This document shows positions 58,521 to 64,000 of a stretch of DNA of 64,000 bases, in pieces. Source of the DNA: Branchiostoma floridae (taxonomy: Eukaryota; Chordata; Leptocardii; Amphioxiformes; Branchiostomatidae); the NCBI RefSeq assembly GCF_000003815.2, contig NC_049989.1:11885704-11949703 (forward strand). The letters are read 5' to 3'. The notes under the pieces were generated by a model, which worked only from the letters and a program-made list of their open reading frames with translations, was not told the DNA's origin and did not search any database. A program made the position numbers and the translations under genes. Each line of letters opens with the position of its first letter. Position 1 is the first letter of the stretch.

Positions 58521-61500
58521 GGAATCAATAGAAGGAAGGACACATTTTTCCTTGTTATCATATCAAATACAATATACAACATCAATGTAGTAAGTAGCAG
58601 TAAGATGGCTTAATAATATAACTGACCTCTGGTACACCATGAATCGTTCTGGCACAAATTCTACATTGGCCAGCACCACATCGACATGACATTTCTTCAA
58701 ACTGCCATACGTTCCATTTGCCCTTCGCAACTCCTCCTTTAAGGAGCCGACCATGTAGTAGCCTCTGGCAATTTGTTCGAAATTTGACCTAACAGGAAAA
58801 ACATGTTCATCATCAGTTACTGCTTCTTCACCAAGAAAGAACTCATCATTTTTGTAGAATAATTTCTATAAGAATGTCAACATCATAATACATTGTATGT
58901 CACTGTCTGATTTAATACATGTAGGTGGTTTCTCTACCTTTTCTCCTTCCTTTCCTTGCTATGGAGTTTGTACCAAGCAGTCATCTAGAAAAGGCGCCAT
59001 GCTTTTATCTCATTAGCCTAAATCTAAATTAAATGAATTTAATGTTTCTGAAGAAATTTGTTTTATATGTCCTCATGTTTGCCATACGGACCATAGTTTG
59101 AGACTTATAATGCTGCTAGCCATAAATGCAAATCAAAAGGTTGTGGTCACACAATAAACATGTTCTTGTTGGAACAGCATATTGTTGTAAAAAATGTCAT
59201 GACATTTAAAGTTACTTCACACCTGTACTTACGCAAAATAATGACTGTCAAGAGGACATACCTTTCCTCCGGTGATTGAACGACACTGTTCAGCTTGTCC
59301 CACAGCTTCTTTGCGGGTGTTCCCGGCTCAAAGCACTGGTCACCCATCTCTGCAAACCTCTGCAGGATTGCAACAGCTCTTAAGACCTTGTAAATGGAAC
59401 AAAAGAATTGATATTCTTAGATGATAACCTAAGGCGTATGTTTCATTTGAACACATTAAATACTTCTTGGTATTGTGGTATCAGTATACTCATGCTTGTT
59501 TTGCATGTCCTCAAGGGTAACTTAATTCTTAGATAGGAATACTCCTGGTTCTAGTAATTATAAACTGTAAATCTTCAGTAGAGCATCATAAAATACACAC
59601 AAAAAAATGAAATGATTGACAAAACGATTAAGAATGCGCTTCAACTTGAGTGTTAAAAAAATTAATCAGCTGATGTACATGTATGGAGTGAACCAGCAAG
59701 CCAAGGATGACTGACATATATATAATGAGATACTCTTTTGTAAGGGCAAGACATTTTTGAGAGATTACATGTAGGGAACATGAAATGTATTGTGCCAGCT
59801 TCTAGCATCTATGATATGACCCTTGAGTCCAGCCTTGTTAGCTTTGGTCCGTTCCAAGTTGCTGCCCTGCCGTGAGGGTATATTCATTGATTCAAGGATA
59901 GGGATTTGTTGTTACTGTAACAGTGGTTCAAGTACCGCCTACCATCCTTGCCAAGGAGCTCAGAGCTCTTTTGGTGACAGCGGTTGCGTTCTTACTTTGT
60001 AATCTGCTGACCCGAGTTTGATCTCAGTTGTCGGCATGTTTGTTTCTGTATCTGTTCTTACTCGCCCCTCTAATTTCTCCATAACATCAAATGGTTGCAC
60101 ATAAATGTTTCATAAAACTAACAGGTGTAAACAACTCAAATGCTGAAACCAACCTGCTCTTCCACTGCCTGCGTACCATGGATCAGTCGCAGCACTTGGC
60201 CGTTAACATCTTCGAAGAAAAAGCAGGAATGGGCCCATAATGGCCCCAGTTCCCTCACTGTGTCCGCATAGTGAAGCAGTGAATGCACATTGAGGGATAC
60301 TCGAGAGGTTCCTGTAGGATTTAGTACAGACATGTAGTTAGGGAACATTCTAGTGCATACTATTTTTCAATGGTATTCAAATTGTGCATATTTGTAAATT
60401 TTAAATTCGAATGAGTTCAGGACCATACAATCATTACAATGTCATGTACATTTATTTTCCTTTGAGGTGTATAATTAGCCCTTTTGTTTTATCATACTTA
60501 TTGTAGAAATTCTTTCTTAGTAAATGTTACCTAAGGTGCAGCAGCATTAAACAAGTAGCATGCTATTACTTCACAATCAATCTTGATTGTCTTTAGGTTC
60601 ATCATTTTTAAAATTCATTCTAAGGAATGGGGACGTACCATACAGCTTTTCAAACCCATTGACAAACTGCTTCAGGTGGTCATCTGCTGACTGCAGCTCT
60701 GCTTCAGTTATGGTGTCTTTGAGAAGGATGTGAAGCCCAGTGACCAGCAGGGTGTAGTTTTCATAGTAGTCGGGTGGCAGGAAATGCTGCATGATGGGGA
60801 GGCTGTAGAATAATAACCAGGCCCTGTACTCCGATGCTAAAAACAGATACAGAACACCTTAATTAACAAGTGGAGATGATGTAAAAATTACTTTTTCATT
60901 AATCAAAGTGGATGGGTCATGATTTATGGTTGGATGGATGGATGGATGGATGGTTTGCAAACCACATGCATATATTACCACATGTACATGAAAAATGCCC
61001 TATATTTGAAAAAAAATAATAATTCAATGTGTACATTTTCCCTCTGTGTGAATTTTTTTAACGTACTCAATTCTTTTACTTATGTTGACAATTGAAAATA
61101 TTGAGATAGATCAAAATTTACTTGCAAAGCTCAAGAATAGGGGACTGGGTTCGCAAAAACTTGAAGTGTTCATGGGCAAACCAGCATTAGTTATTGGAGG
61201 TTCTTCTTCTATGCATTATAAATCCAGCTGGTACCAGTCTCATAGCACAATTTTATTCCAGTCATTTGCTGCATAAACCACCTCTGGTTTGCCTTCAAGG
61301 TGTCTCTGTTACCTTACTGTCATTTGCCAAGTACCTGCATATACTAAGTAGACTATAGTTAACTGGTTAAAGTGCACATACATTTGCATTTTTGTTCCCC
61401 GCTAAGTGTGTTGGTCTTTCCATACCCTCTTAATTTTTGTTGATTAGTTGAGTTCAATCACTGGGCAACCTGGCTACAAAAAGTTATTTGAACCCTGTAA

Positions 61501-63238
61501 TAGGCTTAACACCTACCTGTGAGAAATGTGGTTCAGCAAAGAAACATTTGTAGATCTAATATTGACTCCATTATATAACTTTGAAAAGAATTTGAAGTAA
61601 GTGTGAAGAGGCACCCACCTTTCCAGTGCTGCATGTGGTCTTGTATTGCTCTCGGAGTTCGGTGAATATCAAGAGGTGGCCTCATCGCTAGCATCATCTC
61701 ATCAATTTCCTGCAAATGGTGCCCACAGTAGTACCTTTGTGTTTTGGCAGACTTGAACCAAAGGCTCATGAGAGCCTTTGTTATTCCCAGAAGGCTACCG
61801 TGCATGTAATCGATCGTCATCCCACTTATGAGATTGAACCTTGGAGCAAGGTTCAGCCAGGACGGTCCCTTGATTCCATACACCTGATTGGACAGATACC
61901 ATGATAGTGTACATGAGGGATATCATATTTGCAATGTACATGCACACACAGTAGTACAAAAGAATTTCAAGTCATTTGGACCTATATACCGGTATTCACG
62001 ATTTTAACACCTGGCTCCAAGCAAGAAAATTTCAAGATAGATTTCTTTCTACTACCAAAGGAAAAGTCTCTGTTTCCTACCATTTATGTACCATTATCTT
62101 CATGTCTTGTCTTCATGTCAACTTAACAGATCCAATGCATAGAGTGTGAGTCACATGTCCCAATGGGTTTTACAGCTTTTTAGATAATCATCCAGCTCTA
62201 TAGCTTATACATGTTAAGAATAAGACTTTTAATGCCTCAGTAGTTAGCGGTCCTGCATAGTCATAACTGTTATGCCTTATGTATAGCCACATGCATAACT
62301 ACATGTATAAGTATCACACCATATCGCAATGCATTTCTCATCAAATAGATAAGGAAAAGGGCACTTTTTAGGCCTGGGCATTGAGCCATAGCAGACAGTG
62401 TTGTTAAAATACCCATAGACTTGCAGTACAACACAAGTGTACCTTACTATCTTTGTAATCTAATTCCCCTTAAATAGTGTTAAATCTGTGATACAACAAA
62501 AATTGATGGGTTATGCTCGGCTCTTAAAAAAATCTATATCCAGTTTAAACTTCTGCTTTTTGGTAAGACCAAAGTGAAAATTGTGTAGAATTGTTTTCCA
62601 TTATGGTATTTTGAAAACTGAAATTGATTAATGCATTTGCATTTGGGACCATAGGAAAATATACTGACAAAAACCATCACAAGTATCCTAACAAAATTCA
62701 GAATTTTGACAGTCCTGCTTTGATTTTATCTATAGAATCTAGTACTGTAAATGCATTTAAGTTCGCAGAGCGGAAAATAGACTTTTTGCGGTTGTTTTAA
62801 TTTCGCTGTAGCACAATGCACCGCAATCTCTTACTGTTATGGAAAAATGTTTGCGGTGGTTTTAAATTCGCTGTAAAGCGGCCGCCGCAAAAACCGCAAA
62901 AACATTACTCCACCGCGAACATTTCTGCATTTACAGTTACTGTTTCTCTAAGATGCCAAGACAATGCCATACCGTAGTCTGTTGTATGTGTGCCTCCCTG
63001 GCATGGGCAAGGGTTTCTTCATGTGTTCTCAGGGGGTCTTGTGCACCTTCAGCACCACATGGATACTGGTGCCGACGATCATTATGTGTGCCTTTCTGTA
63101 GACATTTTGGACAGCCATAATATCCATTGTGTGCCACCATGTCCATCACAAGAGCCTTCGCCTGCAGATCGCATGAACAGGCCAAGAGAAATGCCTTGCA
63201 CTCAAAGGGAGTCGTGTCAGGTGGTCTCACTTGAAATC
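57321..63238 (-). CDS. Transposase-derived spliced gene, 3' part (tnp2 / Transposase_21 with DUF4218-like region)
   Basis: Seven exons, all with GT/AG and consistent phases: 63238-62973, 61883-61619, 60836-60639, 60311-60154, 59386-59262, 58788-58627, 57732-57321; 527 residues, 5' end missing. Blocks shared with CACTA/EnSpm tnp2-type transposases of invertebrates (from memory) are NGYYGCPKCLQKG, RTHEETLAHAREAH, GIKGPSW, the Asp-containing MTIDYMHGSLLGI, ASEYRAWLLFYSLPI, NVHSLLHYADTVRELGPLW and FEDVNGQVLRLIHGTQ. The C-terminal exon has a Cys-rich patch (CSCSATANCQC). The first exon enters in phase 1, so more coding sequence is expected beyond 63.24 kb, where a LINE fragment lies. It could be a domesticated host gene or an intron-containing transposon; no terminal repeats were identified. 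Confidence 0.8.
59940..60040 (+). repeat. tRNA-like SINE remnant
   Basis: TGACAGCGGTTGCGTTCTTA followed by ACCCGAGTTTGATCTC resembles degenerate A and B boxes. It lies in an intron of the transposase-derived gene. Weak call. Confidence 0.35.
60930..60955 (+). repeat. (GGAT)n microsatellite
   Basis: About six GGAT units lie in an intron of the transposase-derived gene. Confidence 0.9.
62743..62938. mobile_element. Palindromic MITE copy next to a transposase-gene splice donor
   Basis: Same family as 2463-2676: TACTGTAAATGCATTTAAGT at the left and the mirrored TTTCTGCATTTACAGT at the right. It ends about 35 bp from the low end of the exon at 63238-62973. Confidence 0.78.
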
Positions 63239-63436
63239 CTAAATGAAACAAAATGAAGGTTCTGCATGTTAAGAATTGTTATTGTTTAACTCGACATGAT
63301 CCTATTTCAGTATCATTTAGAGTGTATACTTCTGACATGGTACATAATGTATGGCTTGTGCTTTGCCTGGTTGTTCTTGTGCTTTGGTCTCGGCAATAGA
63401 CAAACATCTGGCGCATGTAGGGTGGGAGTTTACTGT

Positions 63437-63796
63437 TCAGAGCTTTGTAGAAGAGTATATGGCGTTATAGTATTGATGTGTTGCCTTAATGTCCTTCCAG
63501 CCCAGCCTAGAGTGTACTTCAGTTGATGGTGTCCTGTGTGGGGCCTTCAGGATTAGTTTTCCCGCCCGATTTTGCATGGTTTGTAGCTTCTGTAGGTCCT
63601 GATCTGGAGCAGTGTCCCATGCCGTGCAGGCATATGTTATGTGTGGTAGAAAAATGGCGTTGTACAAGGTGTGGAATGCTGATGTTGTGATGAAGGGGCT
63701 GACGTGTTTCATCATAGATAGTGATTGCTCCCAGATTTTTTCCAACCTATCAACGATTAACCCCGAAACTGTACACAAATCTCTGCTCAATCCCAA
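63437..63796 (-). mobile_element. LINE reverse-transcriptase C-terminal fragment
   Basis: A 119-residue frame carries the signature after the RT palm: FLPHITYACTAWDTAPDQDL, then KLQTMQNRAGKLIL. This is the common 3' region of jockey/CR1-like ORF2 proteins. Both ends are incomplete. It lies upstream of the first visible exon of the transposase-derived gene, same strand. Confidence 0.75.
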
Positions 63797-64000
63797 GCAA
63801 AATGACTATTACTAGCTAGGATGTAGCCGAATCACCCAAAAACTTCACACAACCGTCATCGAGCCAAAATAAAAACAAACAAACCATAAATGCGATTTGG
63901 AGTTATCTGTGATCCAAATGTTTACAAAATGAGGAAAGGATAATTTTGATTAGAAATGAAAATGACCACTTTTTTGAAAATTGCTATTAATGTCCATTTC

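Overview
The window looks like nuclear DNA of a lancelet (Branchiostoma-type cephalochordate) or a close invertebrate deuterostome. Genes are intron-rich with canonical GT/AG sites, there is no codon-dense prokaryotic layout, two animal mitochondrial-protein genes are recognisable, and small inverted-repeat transposons and minisatellites are abundant. The species call is inference. Gene models were built by hand from conserved protein blocks, splice sites and phase bookkeeping; no transcript data were available. || Layout. 1-5.9 kb: no gene seen; SINE and palindromic repeat fragments. 5.9-31.6 kb, minus strand: one very large gene of 24 coding exons whose phases all agree, about 2,905 residues. 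It encodes a class C (metabotropic-glutamate-type) GPCR with a signal peptide, FIVE tandem Venus-flytrap (ANF_receptor / periplasmic-binding-like) ligand-binding domains, short Cys-poor linkers, one seven-helix domain and a cytoplasmic tail. Textbook class C receptors have a single Venus flytrap, so this is the main discovery candidate. One intron holds a young 5'-truncated R2-type retrotransposon with a 23-bp target-site duplication. 31.6-37.2 kb: no gene seen; a decayed tandem array of the GPCR start-codon exon edge, a SINE, a 190-bp tandem duplication and two MITEs. 37.2-45.5 kb, minus: mitochondrial elongation factor Tu (TUFM), 11 exons, 453 residues, with NRF-1-like, ETS-like and YY1-like motifs just upstream. 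46.8-48.6 kb, plus: COQ7, the ubiquinone-synthesis di-iron hydroxylase, 3 exons, 189 residues, divergently arranged with TUFM. 48.6-57.3 kb: no gene seen; a hAT-type MITE with an 8-bp TSD, LINE scraps and diverged duplications. 57.3-63.2 kb, minus: the 3' seven exons of a spliced, in-frame transposase-derived gene (tnp2 / Transposase_21 plus DUF4218-like), followed by a LINE fragment at 63.4-63.8 kb. || Themes. (1) The receptor looks built by serial duplication of a VFT-plus-linker module: phase-0 introns fall at four of five module ends, intron density drops from 5' to 3', and amino-acid-pocket residues look intact in module 2, nearly so in module 1 and eroded in modules 3-5. (2) Four independent tandem arrays in two genes duplicate an exon edge together with its splice site, resembling the 'mirage minisatellites' known from amphioxus. 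(3) TUFM and COQ7 are both nuclear genes for mitochondrial proteins, but nothing in the sequence links them or the receptor functionally.
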